A DNA stretch of 64,000 nucleotides from Larix kaempferi (GCA_027924585.1 BSBM01000600.1:16179001-16243000); one strand, 5' to 3'. Counted from the stretch's first letter, positions 33,843 to 45,147 are shown. Notes: generated by a model from the letters alone, not told the origin. Program-made: numbers and translations.

Positions 33843-34377
33843 AAAAGATTTAGGTCTTACCACTTGAAATGCTGAAAACTGGATCTGGTCCCGGATTAGG
33901 GTTTGTCGAAAAAACCCTAAAAATTCAAAATGTGAATTTCAACTTTCGGAAAGGATAGAAATATGCGCCTTGATGAGCTGATCATCCTGGTGTATTCAGA
34001 ATTCGAGATCAGCAAAGCTTTACCCTTTAGATTTTCCTTTTTGTCCTCCCGGGTTCACTAGGGAGAGCCTTGAATTAGGGTTTGAGTTTCCCGGATATCT
34101 ACCCAGCCAAAAATATCAATACAAAGCTCTAAAATTTGATTTTTGCAAGGAGCTTCCAGCTATGTCTTCAGATTTCAGAAATTCCTATTTTTGTGGAAAC
34201 CCTAATTTTTAGGGCCAGATCTGAAAATGCTCATAATTGAATTCTGATTGGACAGATAGATTCTCCTTGATGAGTAGAGTCAATCTACTATACTACTTTT
34301 CCAAAATCTATGGAGAGAAACCTAATTAATAAAAAACTTAAGTTTATGTCACTGCAAAATGTCTTCTTCTCAGGTTA
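33843..34377 (-). other. T6 leader between primer site and gag
   Basis: About 535 bases with no coding frame. It contains several copies of the word AGGGTTT/CCCTAA, which I take as chance or leader sequence and not as a telomeric array. Confidence 0.5.
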
Positions 34378-34389
34378 GCTCTGATACCA
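34378..34389 (-). other. T6 primer binding site
   Basis: The minus strand reads TGGTATCAGAGC directly after the LTR end, an exact complement of the plant initiator methionine tRNA 3' end. Confidence 0.95.
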
Positions 34390-34980
34390 TGTTAAATTTT
34401 GAGCATTAATTCAATATACTCTAGGATCTTTACTGAGAGAATAACATGTACAGTATATCAATACATAACAATCATATCAAGCATGTCAAGCATCACAAGA
34501 ATCAAAAGCATGAGAGACAAGAGACACAGAGTTTCCGTGGGGAAAACCCTAAGCTGAAAAACCCCACAACTTCCTTAGAGATAGAGAGAGCAATGGCTCA
34601 ACCAAAGTACAACCAAAATACACTAAGATAGTCTCCTAGTAGCAGATGATCCTCCTCCTCACTAGTGCGCCACTTTCTGAGTGAGAGAAGTATGAGTTTC
34701 TGAGTGATCAAATAGAGATCTCCCGATCTCTATTTATACTTAACCTGTTTGCCCAGTTACACTATGGGGCCGACTTGTCTAGCTAGGTACATCCACAATA
34801 TAATATATATTTCAAGGCCGACCCCACACATGGTGGTCTAATAACCCATCGGAAAGTATACATACTTGCGACACTTGTCAATACACATGACGACACTTCC
34901 TTATAGAGGAATAACACATCTCTTATAAGGGTACAATAAATATATATGAAATACATTCCGAAGTTACATATACATAAACA
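34390..34980 (-). repeat. T6 5' LTR (591 bp)
   Basis: It is the partner of 27636-28226. On the minus strand a TATAAATA box lies at 34731-34738, followed by GAGATCGGGAGATCTC, a palindromic-looking segment next to the presumed transcription start. The outer end is defined by TGATA at 34981-34985. Confidence 0.95.
34731..34738 (-). promoter_or_regulatory. TATA box of T6 5' LTR
   Basis: TATAAATA on the minus strand about 245 bases after the LTR start, conserved in the other LTR at 27977-27984. Confidence 0.65.
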
Positions 34981-35492
34981 TGATAGCCAGAAAATACATC
35001 AGTGAAAGAGTACTCCTCTTGTCCACCTACATTATCTAGCACTTCGTTTGTGAATGGAGTAGGAAATGGGTCATTTAGAGATGCATCATTCAATTTCCTG
35101 AGATCCACACAAATTCTGATTTCACCCTTAGCTTTCTTGTCTTGAATTACCATGGGACTTATCCATTCAGATTCTTCTATTGGTTCAATGATTCCTGCCT
35201 CAAGCATTTTATCAATTTTTGCTTTCACTCTTTTTTTATATCTGGGATTCAATTTGTAAGGTATTTGCTTAATAGGATTCGCATCAGGCTTGAGAGGTAT
35301 TCTCATAACTCCCAAGTCACCTAAAATGCCTTTCATTCCCGAAAAATTGGTAGGGAACAAATCTTGATATTCCCGTAGTAGGTTTGTGATCTGTCTTACT
35401 GTTTCTTCATCCCAGTAATCCCCAATAGAAGCAAACTTGGGTTCATCATTAGTACTAATATTGATCTTTCTGGTCTTCACAAGGTTACTCAA
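34981..35492 (-). pseudogene. T5 RT, proximal part
   Basis: The frame reads LLREYQDLFPTNFSGMKGI, LGVMRIPLKPDANPIKQIPYKLNP, SEWISPMVIQDKKAKGEIRICVDLRKLND and EEYSFTDVFSGYH, the first RT blocks of Ty3/gypsy. It is cut at 34985 by T6 within FSGYHQI and resumes at 27630. The family usually has TDGFSGYH, so the V is a substitution. Confidence 0.9.
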
Positions 35493-36340
35493 ATATGGAA
35501 TTTCTAAATCAGGTTATTGTACATTGTGGTTTCCTCGAGACTCAGGTATATCCACATCATGAAGGTCTTCATATTTGTCTTCGTCTAGTGCGAAGTTATA
35601 AAATTCAAGGGAATGTTCCAACTATATTGCCCAATCTGGTTGCTTACACATAGGTAATAGGACATCATTAAATATCTTATTTTTAATGATCTGTAAATCC
35701 TCATTGACACTTGGCAATCATCCTCAAAACATAAAGTTGATTGAAAGTCCTTAATCATTATGTGCCAATTTGTTGTGCCTTTGCGAAGTTATGCTTCTGC
35801 ATACCAGTTCTTTGGTATTTGATCTAATGTGGCCACAAACATATGAACCCATTTTGTCTTTGGTATATGCATCCATTCTCTCAAGCAAAACTATATATGA
35901 GCTCTAGGATCAGTCTGTCCATTGTCTTTTGCTTGTACAATATCAGTTTGTTCCGCAAATTTGATTTCCATCATGTGCTTAAATTCTTCCCATGTTTTCA
36001 GGTTGTCTTTTTACGCAGCCCACCACCTAGCAGGTGTAGCTCGCAATGCTATATCCAAAGATGCTAGATTATGTTCATCTGAAACTGATGCTAAATATTC
36101 ATGAAGGAATGCATGGATATTACCCAAACCATCATAAGTAGGAATTGGACTTACCTCTGTTCCAATCCAACGCAGTGACTTCGTTATCTTCACACATCAT
36201 CTTGTTAATACTTCATGCATTCGGCTCTGCCAGTTATCCATTCCTATGTCTGATTCTGATACGCAAGAACTTTTGCATCTCCAGCTGAACGTTCCATCAT
36301 CTGTATGATTAATATAATCTTCTTGATTCAATGTCATCTT
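35493..36340 (-). pseudogene. T5 gag-like block between protease and RT
   Basis: On the minus strand, after the protease, the sequence reads RWIGTEVSPIPTYDGLGNIH, HAFLHEYLASVSDEHNLA, IALRATPARWWAA, then DNLKTWEEFKHMMEIKFAEQ. Further on come REWMHIPKTKWVHMFVATLDQIPKNWYAE and TTNWHIMIKDFQSTLCFEDD. The pattern of a short helical domain with W-W and W..F..M...F is that of retrotransposon gag capsid domains. Its place between protease and RT is unusual. Several stops and frame changes interrupt it. Confidence 0.6.
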
Positions 36341-36358
36341 GTATATATTATCAAGTTC

Positions 36359-36800
36359 TTAAGCTCTGCATTCTTCTGGTACTAGTTCAACATACCTTGT
36401 TCCTTGTGAAGGATCCAGGGGTACAATAACCCTGATATACGGTCCTTCAAATATCATTTGTTTTTTCTTCAGATTGATAATTGTGAGGTTATCAATTTCC
36501 CAGTCAATCCCCAATAACGCGGGATAAGGATTATGGTCATCTATGATTTCAATAACCTCAAAGTCTACTTTACTTCGCACTCCATCAATGTCAACAATAA
36601 CACTTGATAATCTCCCAAAAGGTATAACCTTATGTTGGTTAGCTAATCTCAATTGTATAGGAGACCAAGATGAATTTAGCTTCCCCATTTGTTCCCATGT
36701 TTGTTATGTTAGCACATTCACCTCTGAGCCTAGGTCAAGAATGAACTGGTTCATTTCAAAATCTCCAATCTGCGCATTTAGCCTCATTTCTCTTCATGTC
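36359..36800 (-). pseudogene. T5 protease
   Basis: The active-site region reads FILDLGSEVNVL near 36730 (DLGS in place of DTGS), followed after one TAA by FGRLSSVIVDIDGVRSKVDFEVIEI and YPALLGIDWEIDN, the hydrophobic D-[ST]-G and ILGxxW landmarks of a retropepsin. It lies between the zinc-knuckle region and the gag-like block. Confidence 0.75.
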
Positions 36801-37020
36801 CTTCTATGATTCTTGATATTATGAACTTCTCTATGTGAATCATTTATTGTATTACGATGTTCGTAATGTCCCAATAGGATCTATAATTCTCCTAATTCGT
36901 TTCCATGCCTCAGCAACTTTATGCATCTTTGTAAAAACTGTGTGATAGGACTTTTCTATTCTGGAAAATTCGTGATCCATCATACGAGATTAGAATATCT
37001 AATACCGGTGTCTGATAACT

Positions 37021-37904
37021 TCACAATTGGATCCTTGTGGTCGAAGGTTCTGAGTCCTGAAAGCATTTTCTTGCTTCCATGAATACATTTTTCTCTTGGT
37101 TAGGGTCGAATGTAGGCATTTTTCCAAGTGCTTTTCTTACCCAAGGCCCATCAGTAGGCTTTGGTTTGTTTATGTGATCTTCAGAAGTCGAAGCTTCATT
37201 TGTCCTTTCATTTCCTATCACAGATCCACTTCGCGTCACAACATGGATGTTGCAATCTCCATTTCTTTTCTCAGCTGCAATCATCTGAATATTCTGGTTC
37301 TGTCCTTCTAGTATTTTTTCTTGCATTTTGCCTTGCAAAATGGGACATGGTCAAATGACTTACAGTACTTACAAGTAGTGCAAGGGTTCTAACATTCTTT
37401 TTCTAAATGTCCATGTTGTGTGCAGTTGTAGAAGTCTATCTGACCTCTTCCTCTTCCTTGGCCAGTGTTACGTCCTCTTCCTCTAAATCCACCACGTCCT
37501 CTATATGTTCCTTGATCATACTGCGCATTTTCATTATTGTTCTGTGTTTCTCCTTGGAATCTGTAGACATCATGTTTTCTTCCTATCATGAGGTCATATG
37601 CTCTACAGTTGGTATCATCATGGCCAATTGACTTACATAATGTGCAGTACAGGTTCTTTGGTGTCTGTACATACTTCTAAAGTAGGTAACAGTCCTCTAG
37701 GCGATGTCCTCTGCATCGAAAAATCTCACACCATGGTCCTTGAGGTTGATTTAATGGATTTGGTGCTCCATTAGCGATGTAATCTCTGAATACAGGACAG
37801 TGTTCATTGGAATTTCCTTCTCCTTTACATTTAGTGCACCAAACCCAATAAGCCTGAATAATAGGTATCCTAATAGCCTTTTTGCCACAGTAAAACACAG
37901 GATA
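37021..37904 (-). pseudogene. T5 nucleocapsid region with multiple Cys/His clusters
   Basis: From the T7 boundary the reading frame shows YPVFYCGKKAIRIP and WCTKCKGEGNSNEHC, then RCRGHRLEDCY and YCTLCKSIGHDDTNC. After an Arg/Gly-rich stretch (GRGGFRGRGRNTGQGRGRG) come YNCTQHGHLEKEC and PCTTCKYCKSFDH. Several of these are CCHC-like knuckles, one having lost a cysteine. The N-terminal part of the protein is cut off by T7 at 37904. A multi-knuckle protein with an RGG box suggests strong RNA binding. Confidence 0.7.
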
Positions 37905-39244
37905 TGTTGAAGGAAATACACTTGTTTTGAGGGTTAATGATTTACTTTGATTATTTAATGAAGATGTTTTTAGATTATTCTTTTTATGCTTAAAAAGCGT
38001 TTTTATAAACTAATGCATGAAAATGAGTATGTTGGAGCAGGCGCAGGTACACTAAGGGACAACACGCAAATCTAGTTGAGAGATTGAAGGACCATGCAAA
38101 GCTCAGGGCCCTATTTCCCTCAATTATAGAGAAGAAATCTTGTTCAACAGGATTGGAAATTAAAGCAAGTAGTTAGGTTAGAGTTTGAGGCATATATATA
38201 TGGACCTCTCGGGTAGCGAGGGGGTCCTGCTGCCATTTTGTAGAACCATCGTTTTACGTTTTATACTGCTGAGACAATTTGTGTTACAGACTATTTCAAA
38301 ACCATGAAGGTACCATTTTGAATAAACAAGACTGATGTTGCTTTTACACCTGCGTTTATGAGTTTTTCTTACTCCTGAGTACGGGTTGGGGAGGGCCCCT
38401 CCAACACGTAAGTTAGGAGCTTTATTTTGTTTCAGGTATTTTTCCATTTATGTTGTGAATTGATTTACTTCTTATCGTAGGTGAAGATACCTTGATGGCG
38501 TTGAATAGTATGGTTCTATTTCGGTAAAAAGATTATTTTCACTCAGCATATTTCCTGTAGCTGATCAATGCTCATTCTGTAGTTCGGTAGATTGCATTCT
38601 GTAGTCTTGAATATGCGTTCTACACACGCATATTTGGATATCTGTTTTCATATATTTTCATATTGGTTCTAAAAACAATGATTCAAATCTAGGAACTCAT
38701 GCATGTTTCCATTATTAGAGTTAGATCCTAGATGTTAATTACTTTCAGTTCTTTGGTTTAATGATCATCACTTTAAATGCTTAATTTGAATAGATAAGAT
38801 TGGTTACTCTTTTAGCATTAGGTATTTACATTGTGGATTCGGTTTTCAGTTTAGACTAAGATTTTAATATTCAGTACTTGATTTCTTAGATTAAGATCCC
38901 AGCTTTCAGCATTCCATTCTTAGTATAGATTTACAGTTTTCATAGATTAAGTTTATTAATCTTTCAACAATCTAATTCATAGTATAGATTTACTGTTTTC
39001 AGTATGATTAAACTTCTTAACATAGGGACTTGTCATTCATAGATTTACAACCTTTTTAGCTCACCTTCTTCTTGATTAGATAAACATATGAGATTTATAC
39101 CAACACCCCAAACACAAAAAAGACTATCCTCTAGAGCACATATAGTGTTAGCACCTCTTAAGTTTGTACGTCCCCCAGGTTGATAATTAAAGTAGGCTCC
39201 TGGTCTAGCTGCCCTCATTAGGCATCCATTCTAAGAGCTCACCA
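37905..39244 (+). repeat. T7 5' LTR (about 1.34 kb)
   Basis: It begins TGTTGAAGG and ends CTCACCA, five bases before the primer site. The left boundary coincides with the break in the T5 coding frame. It has no coding potential; 38690-39060 contains loosely repeated words (TTAGATTAAG, CATAGATTTACAG). No second LTR is in the window for comparison. Confidence 0.7.
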
Positions 39245-39249
39245 TTTTT

Positions 39250-39267
39250 TGGCGCCGTTGCAGGGGA
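39250..39267 (+). other. T7 primer binding site
   Basis: TGGCGCCGTTGCAGGGGA matches the standard TGGCGCCGTTGCCGGGGA site of Athila-type and related plant elements with one difference. Confidence 0.85.
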
Positions 39268-39335
39268 GGTGCTTAATCTTTAGGAAACATATTTGAAAAA
39301 AAAAAAAAACCTGAAAAAATAAAATTTTACCATGA

Positions 39336-40337
39336 ATGCCTAGACAACAGAGAGATAGATTTGGATGCTTCCTACATGCCCGTCCTATGAGCGGCAACAG
39401 TTCTAATAACTCTCAATTTGAATTCCTTAACTCATAAGAAGAAATTGATTCTAGCTACGACCCAAACCTAGACAACTTCTTTGCTGAATCTAGCTCAAAC
39501 ACCACTATGGCAGAAGAAGATGAAGAACCTAGGGAACTGCTCACCTTTCCCATCAGCATAACTCTTGGAGATGCCAGGATGAAGAACATCAACCCTAACA
39601 ATCTGCCAAACTTCCATGGTCTGACTTCATAAGACCCTAATACATTCTTGTTTGAGTTTGAGGTAGTTTGCAGATCCTTTGATTACACCGCGGATGCACA
39701 AAAGCTGAGGCTTTTTCCTTCCATACTGAAGGATCTATCACTTAGGTGGTTCATGAGCCTTGAAGGAAATAGTATTTTCAGCTGGGACCAAATGAAACAG
39801 GCATTTCTAGAATAATATAGGGACTACTGCAAAGCAAAGGATACAAGAGATGAAATCTTTCAGATGCAACAAGGAGAAAGGGAATCATTAGAATATTATG
39901 CCCAAAGATTTCAACTCAGCTACAAAAGAGCTAGTCATTGCACCTTAGATCCTGAATCACTAAAACCTGTCCTTCTTAGAGGTGTAAAAGAAGAAAATTT
40001 TGAAGTCTTAAACCTTTTGGGGGATGGAGATATATTCCAGAAGACTTATGACCAAATCCTACAAATCTTCAAAAACTACTCTAGATCTAGGAAAAGTAAA
40101 AATGGGACTGGGGATACACACACATTTACTGGGGGATCAACATCTTCGGGACCAAAACTTACAAAACTTGATTTCAGAAACCTGCTAGATGACATGAAGA
40201 CCGACATTTTACAATCTCTGGCCATGCAACTAGATGCACTTCAAATCAAGAAGAAACATGGCGAAATCAACCAAGCCTTGGCAGTCTTTTGTCCACGCTG
40301 CAGAAAAAATAAAATGAGAAAGGGCAGTGCACACTGA
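39336..40337 (+). pseudogene. T7 gag
   Basis: A start at 39336 (MPRQQRDRFG) keeps one frame to 40337, with nonsense codons at about 39429, 39630 and 39813. The capsid shows LPNFHGLTS, DPNTFLFEFEVVCRSFDY, KLRLFPSILKDLSLRWFMSL and WDQMKQAFLE, followed by MQQGERESLEYYAQRFQ and YDQILQIFKNYSR. This is the retrotransposon gag fold of Athila-like elements. Confidence 0.85.
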
Positions 40338-41258
40338 ACACCATAGAAATATGTGGTCTCTGCACTGAAGATCACTCCAATGATAAATGTCCTATGTTTC
40401 CCTCATGTAAATCTTCTATTTAAGATCCCACAACTGAAGGTGCAATAGAACAGCTATGTTTTGTGAATCAGAGGAATAATTTTCCTAGGCCTTACCAACC
40501 CAACAACCAACCTTACTACAATCAGGGAAATAACTAGCAGAATTGGAACTCTGTACCAGCCCCATGGCCATCTCAACAAAATACAAATCAGTGGTAGAAA
40601 AAACCAACCATATCAGTAGGCTTATTACCCACAATATTACTCCCCATACCCCCCACCTTTTGCTCAGCCAACTACGAATTATGGAAAACCATACCCTTAT
40701 TCTTTGAATTGGAGAGCTCCATTGCAGTAGCAATAACCACTCATCATGCCACCACCACCGAATCAACCACCCCCCAGACCTCCACCAATTCCTTCCTAGC
40801 CAATTCCCAACCCTAACAACAACAGGCCACCACAACAACAAGCCTACAATACTGAAATGGTACATTTCCTAACCTACGTTGTAGATACGCTAGAGATAAA
40901 TGAAATTATTTTAAGATATGGGAAAATGTTGCAAAATACACACGCATAGAATATCCAAGAACCTTAGGCTCACGAACAAATGACACAACCCCATATTCAG
41001 CATATGGATGAACTAAACCCTCAGGAGGAAGAAATTCTACCACTCACACGAAACAGAAACCCTCCATTCCCTGAAAAACTTGTACGAAGTACAAAAGAAG
41101 AAGAAGAAAATGCAATCCTGAATGAATTAAAGCACTTGAATATCCAAATGCCAATCTTACAGGCCATCAGAGATGTACCTATCTGCAACAAATTCATTAA
41201 AGAAAATTCTTTAAAAATTCTTTGAAGAAGAAAACGTGACCCACCAACGATCAATGTA
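40338..41258 (+). pseudogene. T7 nucleocapsid and linker to protease
   Basis: A knuckle ICGLCTEDHSNDKC (C-X2-C-X3-H-X4-C) lies at about 40350-40392 in a frame different from the preceding gag end. Next comes a Pro/Asn/Gln-rich linker with many stops (40440-40960). The short acidic frame 40980-41225 has LNPQEEEILPLTRNRNPPFP, and ends with the HLNIQMPILQAIRDVPICNKFIKE segment that precedes the protease in Athila-type polyproteins. Confidence 0.7.
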
Positions 41259-41723
41259 GTGGGCCAGTTGGCAGATCTAATGCTAGGTATCGTTGTTAAC
41301 CCCAAATATCTAGATCTAGGCAGCCCAGTAGTTAACGTAGTCATCAATAACAGACAGATAGACATAAGCTTAATTGATTTGGGAGATCCTATAAATGTGA
41401 TGACAAAGGATACTATGATACACCTAGGACTCCAATCAATGGTCAGACCAACAACTACAGTACTCCAGCTAGCTGACACATCCACAATGAGACCTAAAGG
41501 AATGCTCGAAGATATAATATTCAATATAGAATCCTGGGAATACCCAGCTGATTTCATAGTCATCGAAGTAAAGAGTAAACTTAGCGGTTACCTGATCATA
41601 CTAGGCATACCTTGGTTGGAAATTGCAGATGCTTACATAGGTTGTACATCAGGTAACATGACAATCACCAGTGGACAAGCTAGGAAAAAAATCACGATTT
41701 ATCCACTAGCTAGGAAGTCTTGA
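41259..41723 (+). pseudogene. T7 protease
   Basis: The open frame encodes a retropepsin-like domain: DLGSPVVNVVINNRQI, then ISLIDLGDPINVMTK with the active-site D-L-G followed by Asp instead of Ala, and later YLIILGIPWLEIADAYIGC. In this lineage D-L-G-A-S is usual. The frame is preceded by the linker and followed by 270 bases of acidic, stop-containing sequence before the RT. Confidence 0.75.
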
Positions 41724-41999
41724 GACCTAGAATACCAAAACTGGACTGATGATTATAATGACACATCAAATCAAAACATACGACCTGTCCTTACAATTGA
41801 TGTTGCACTATCACTAAAAGCCATAGACGAAGACAATCATTTAGATAGGTTTATCCAAAATGCATCTGCTAACAATGATGGTCTTGAGAGATTCTTTGAC
41901 ACAGACCAACAACAAGAAGGCGAAAGTTGAAACTATAACTTAAATAAAATATGGGCAGAAGTGCTATCTCTAGAAGAACAATAAGAAAAAGCAAAAACA

Positions 42000-42656
42000 G
42001 TGGAAATTATGCCTGGAAAGACAGTCAACATTAATTCCAATCTGAAGCCAGAGCAAGAAAAGCAGTTAATGAAGGTACTCTCAGAACAAAATAAAGCTTT
42101 TGCATGGACATATGCTGACATGAAGGGAATCCATCCTGATATATGCAAACATTACATTTACATCAAAGAAGGTTCTATTCCTATCAGACAACCACAAAGG
42201 AGGCTTAACCCTGCATTAAAGGACATAGTTAAAGTAGAACTAGAAAATTTATTAGATGCAAGGTTCATATATAACATCTCTGATAGCGAATGGGTCTCAC
42301 CACTGGTTATAGTCCCTAAAAAAGGAGGCAAATGGAGAATTTGTGTGGACTAAAGAGAGCTCAATAAAGCAACCAAGAAATATCACTTTCCTCTTCCATT
42401 TATAGACCAAGTACTAGACACATTAGTTGGGAACAAGTATTTCTCATTTTTGGATGGTTTCAGTGGGTACAACCAAATTCTAATACACCCAGCTGATCAA
42501 GACAAGACAATGTTTACATGCCCATGGGGTACTTATGCATACAGAGTACTACCCTTTGGGTTATGTAACGCTCCAACAACATTCCAAAGGGCCATACTAA
42601 GTATATTCTCTGAAGGTACTCTCAGAACAAAATAAATCTTTTGCATGGACATATGC
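42000..42656 (+). pseudogene. T7 RT first copy (N-terminal half)
   Basis: It encodes the RT start (EQNKAFAWTYADMKGIHPDI, SDSEWVSPLVIVPKKGGKWRICVD) with a TAA at about 42351 in place of the Tyr of YRELN. It continues to FLDGFSGYNQILIHPADQDK and VLPFGLCNAPTTFQRA. The copy breaks off at 42613 and the same segment starts again at 42679. The palm motif FMDDF is present only after the second copy. Confidence 0.9.
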
Positions 42657-43235
42657 TGACATGAAGGTACTCTCAGAAGAAAAGCAGTTAATGAAGGTAC
42701 TCTCAGAACAAAATAAATCTTTTGCATGGACATATGCTGACATGAAGGGAATCCATCCTGATATATGCAAACATTACATTTACATCAAAGAAGGTTCTAT
42801 TCCTATCAGACAACCACAAAGGAGGCTTAACCCTGCATTAAAGGACATAGTTAAAGTAGAACTACAAAATTTATTAGATGCAAGGTTCATATATAACATC
42901 TCTGATAGAGAATGGGTCTCACCACTGGTTATAGTCCCTAAAAAAGGAGGCAAATGGAGAATTTGTGTGGACTACAGAGAGCTTAATAAAGCAACCAAGA
43001 AACATCACTTTCCTCTTCCATTTATAGACCAAGTACTAGACACATTATCTGGGAACAAGTATTTCTCATTTTTGGATGGTTTCAGTGGGTACAACCAAAT
43101 TCTAATACACCCAGCTGATCAAGACAAGACAACATTTACATGCCCATGGGGTACTTATGCATACAGAGTACTACCCTTTGGGTTATGTAACGCTCCAACA
43201 ACATTCCAAAGGGCCATACTAAGTATATTCTCTGA
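42057..43235 (+). repeat. Tandem duplication within T7 RT
   Basis: Copies at 42057-42613 and 42679-43235 (557 bases, offset 622) differ at about ten positions. The 65-base spacer (42614-42678) is itself a partial copy of the segment around 42073-42125, so this 50-odd-base part is present three times. Copy 2 keeps the reading frame open where copy 1 has a stop. Confidence 0.95.
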
Positions 43236-43422
43236 TTTTATAAATGACCAAATGAAAGTCTTCATGGATGACTTCACACCCTATGGCCAAAACTTTGATC
43301 AGGCATTGAACCATCTCGAATTAGTCTTGAAGAAATGTATTGAGATGAGCTTATGTCTGAGCAATGACAAATGCATAATGTTAATGGAAGAAAGAATTGT
43401 TCTTGGGCACCATATATCATAG
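42661..43422 (+). pseudogene. T7 RT second, longer copy
   Basis: The open frame contains all RT blocks: DYRELNKATKKHHFPLPFID, FLDGFSGYNQILIHPADQDK, VLPFGLCNAPTTFQRA and the catalytic VFMDDFTPYG, followed by the thumb LSNDKCIMLMEERIVLGH. It ends at a TAG at 43420, after which IEVDQAKVSIIRTLPP and the YYRRFIENYS connection continue in the same order. Confidence 0.9.
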
Positions 43423-44571
43423 AGGGGGATTGAGGTTGATCAAGCAAAAGTTTCTATAATCAGAACGCTGCCACCATAGGTCAAACAAAGAGATGTTAGA
43501 ATTTTCCTTGGGCAAACAGGATACTACAGGAGATTTATTGAAAATTATAGCAGGATTGTTGCACCAATGTTTGCCCTTCTCACAAAAGACACTGAATTCA
43601 ATTGGACAAAACATTGCATGACCGCATTTGATAACCGTAAGGAGAATAAAATTACAGCTCCAGTACTCCAAGGATCAGATTGGACACTTCCATTCCACAT
43701 CCACTCAGATGCATCAGATAAGGCCATTGGATCTTTCCTTGGACAAGAGAGAGACAAGAAGCCCTATGCTATATATTATATCAGTAAAAATTTGGCAGGG
43801 GCAGAATTAAATTATACTGTTACAGAGAAAGAATTTTTAGCTGTCATACATTCTATTAACAAGTTGAGGCACTACATAACAGGTTACCAAGTTTTTGTCC
43901 ATACATACCATTCAGCAATAAGGTATCTCACAAACAAACCTAATACAATTGCTCGAATCATTAGGTGGCTACTCCTCCTGCAAGAGTTTGACATCAAAAT
44001 TTTGGACAAGCCAGGCAAACAAAATGTAGTGGTTGACTTTTTATCTAAGCTCGCCCATGGACAAGACAGTGAAGTGGTGCATTACAGTTTTCCTGATGAG
44101 CACCTTTTTTCCATATCAACAAGAAGCCCATGGTTTGCTGACATAGCAAACTATTTAGTGTCTGGAAAATTTCCAGCACACTATAGCTACAAAGAAAAGA
44201 ATAAAGTTATAAGACAAAGTGCCACTTACACATGGATAGAGGGAATGCTCTTCAAACAAGGTCCAGATCAAATACTCAGAAGATGCATTAAAGAAGATGA
44301 AGTGCATGACATAATGCATGCCACTCACAATGAACCATGTGGAGGACACTATGTTGCAAAGAGGACGGCCTATAAAATTTTGCAAACAGGGTATTATTGG
44401 CCAACACTCCACAAGGATGCTTATGAATATGTTTCACACTGCGATGACTACCAAAGAATGGGGAAACCAACACAAAAAGAAGAAATGCCTCTCCATCCAC
44501 AAATATCCTTGGAGGAATTCGAAAAATGGGGATTTGATTTGGTTGGTCCAATCAACCCAAAGTCAAATTAG
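43423..44571 (+). pseudogene. T7 RNase H and integrase zinc domain
   Basis: After the RT connection the frame 43567-44571 has the RNase H: HIHSDASDKAIGSFLGQ, YTVTEKEFLAVIHSINKLRHY and FVHTYHSAIRYLT, where the third acidic residue (D in the usual FTDH) is Tyr. Then come LDKPGKQNVVVDFLSKL and an integrase zinc region CGGHYVAKRTAYKILQTGYYWP with CDDYQRM, where the last Cys is Tyr. It ends at a stop after FDLVGPINPKSN, the first catalytic Asp being present. Confidence 0.9.
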
Positions 44572-45147
44572 AAAAGCTACATCCTGGTATGCACTAACTA
44601 CCTTACAAAGTGGACTGAGGTAGCAGCACTTGCTGCAGCAAATGAGACCAATGTGGCAAAAATTTTCACTGAGCAAATCTTCCACATGTTTGGAGTCCCA
44701 AGAGAACTAGTTTCTAATCAAGGCCCACAGTTTACATCAAATCTAATAGAAGACTTACTTAAAAGAAACAATGTGAAGCATAGACAGTCCTCCTCCTATC
44801 ACCCTCAAGCAAATGGTCAAGCTGAGGTAACCAACAGAGAATTAGAAAGGATTTTGACAAAGACTGTCCAACTCCACAAAAGAGATTGGGCTGATAGACT
44901 AAGTGAGGCAGTTTGGGCTTATAATACCACATGGAAGGCAACAACAGGATTCACACCTTATGAACTAGTTTATGGAAAGCAAGTTATGTTGCCAATTGAA
45001 TTTGAAATAAAGACATTAGCAATTGCAGCATAGTTGAATATGGAACTTTAAAAAATCCAACAGGAACGCATGCTACAATTAAACCAATTGGATGAACAGT
45101 GCCAACAAGCACTTGCCCATACTGAAATCATCCACCAGCAAAGGAAG
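44572..45147 (+). pseudogene. T7 integrase core
   Basis: The sequence continues ILVCTNYLTKWTEVAALAAA, then GVPRELVSNQGPQFTSN, where the second catalytic Asp is Asn, and SSYHPQANGQAEVTNRELER with the catalytic Glu, followed by WAYNTTWKATTGFTPYELVY. After stops at 45031 and about 45050 the linker QQERMLQLNQLDEQCQQALA runs to 45147. T8 then interrupts within HQQRK-KWHGK. Confidence 0.9.

Larger units (their letters stand above)
27636..34980 (-). mobile_element. T6: Ty1/copia element inserted in T5 RT
   Basis: It has two 591-bp LTRs (27636-28226 and 34390-34980), a perfect initiator-Met primer site, a purine tract and a 5-bp target duplication. Gene order on the minus strand is gag, zinc knuckle, protease, integrase, RT, RNase H, which defines Ty1/copia. 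I count about 13 LTR differences in 591 bases (about 2%), so it is younger than its neighbours. Its coding region already carries frameshifts and nonsense codons. Confidence 0.95.
20945..37904 (-). mobile_element. T5: Ty3/gypsy element with extra 3' ORF, split by T6
   Basis: On the minus strand: zinc-knuckle region (37904 to 37021), protease, gag-like block, RT, [T6 insertion], RT end, RNase H, integrase, extra ORF, then a candidate 3' LTR. The 5' end is cut off by T7 at 37904. Many nonsense codons and frameshifts show it is dead. The order with a gag-like block between protease and RT, and the lack of a chromodomain, separate it from T11. Confidence 0.75.

Noticed and set aside
33890-34210. 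AGGGTTT / CCCTAA words resembling plant telomere repeats
   Set aside because: They are isolated, in both orientations and not in tandem, within the T6 leader.
34378-34389. tRNA-like match at the T6 primer site
   Set aside because: It is only the 12-base complement of the tRNA 3' end; no cloverleaf surrounds it, so it is a primer site and not a tRNA gene.
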